Origin: Robiginitomaculum sp.
GTDB taxonomy: Bacteria > Pseudomonadota > Alphaproteobacteria > Caulobacterales > Maricaulaceae
NCBI GenBank assembly: GCA_023301505.1
Contig: JALZUP010000105.1
Location: 1 to 45,896, forward strand
Length of the DNA stretch: 45,896 bases
Reading direction: 5' to 3'
Positions 45,879-45,896 of this stretch are shown one piece after another. Made by a program: the position numbers and the translations under genes. The stretch's first letter is position 1. Each line of letters starts with the position of its first letter. A model generated the notes under the pieces. That model saw nothing but the letters and a program-made list of their open reading frames with translations, was not told the origin of the DNA and searched no databases.

Positions 45879-45896
45879 AAGAAACAAAAGCAAAAG

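Overview
AT-rich window with Bacteroidota-type signals (TAnnTTTG -7 boxes, few Shine-Dalgarno sites). It looks like an integrated or extrachromosomal mobile element. The left part (about 0.3-30 kb) holds replication, integration and accessory genes: UvrD-like helicase, DnaB, a tyrosine recombinase with a C-terminal HTH extension, an XRE regulator, an RstA/Rep_trans-like initiator followed by iteron-like repeats, GH24 lysozyme, a C5 cytosine methyltransferase and a Gp37/Gp68-like protein. The right part (about 30.8-45.7 kb) is a co-oriented run with a P-loop ATPase, many small single-TM proteins, Gly-rich and Cys-rich putative structural proteins, a 1172-aa secreted protein and an M43-type metalloprotease. 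It resembles the virion module of a tailless, possibly membrane-containing virus more than a tailed phage, but no capsid homology can be proven by eye. Main anomalies: (1) two paralogous minus-strand loci with the same interleaved leader architecture, with pairing preserved despite divergent sequence and a start-codon copy built in; (2) two roughly 390-codon overlapping frames over the methyltransferase, both resembling Dcm-type C-termini, with staggered ATG/GTG starts; (3) a 50-bp tandem array open in all six frames at the junction of a soluble ORF and a membrane ORF, where unit gain or loss would switch frame; (4) a recurrent TTGCATAATTCGTG-like motif upstream of replication, lysis and structural genes; (5) several families of intergenic structured repeats with compensatory changes. 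All functional calls are by-eye pattern recognition; no searches were run.
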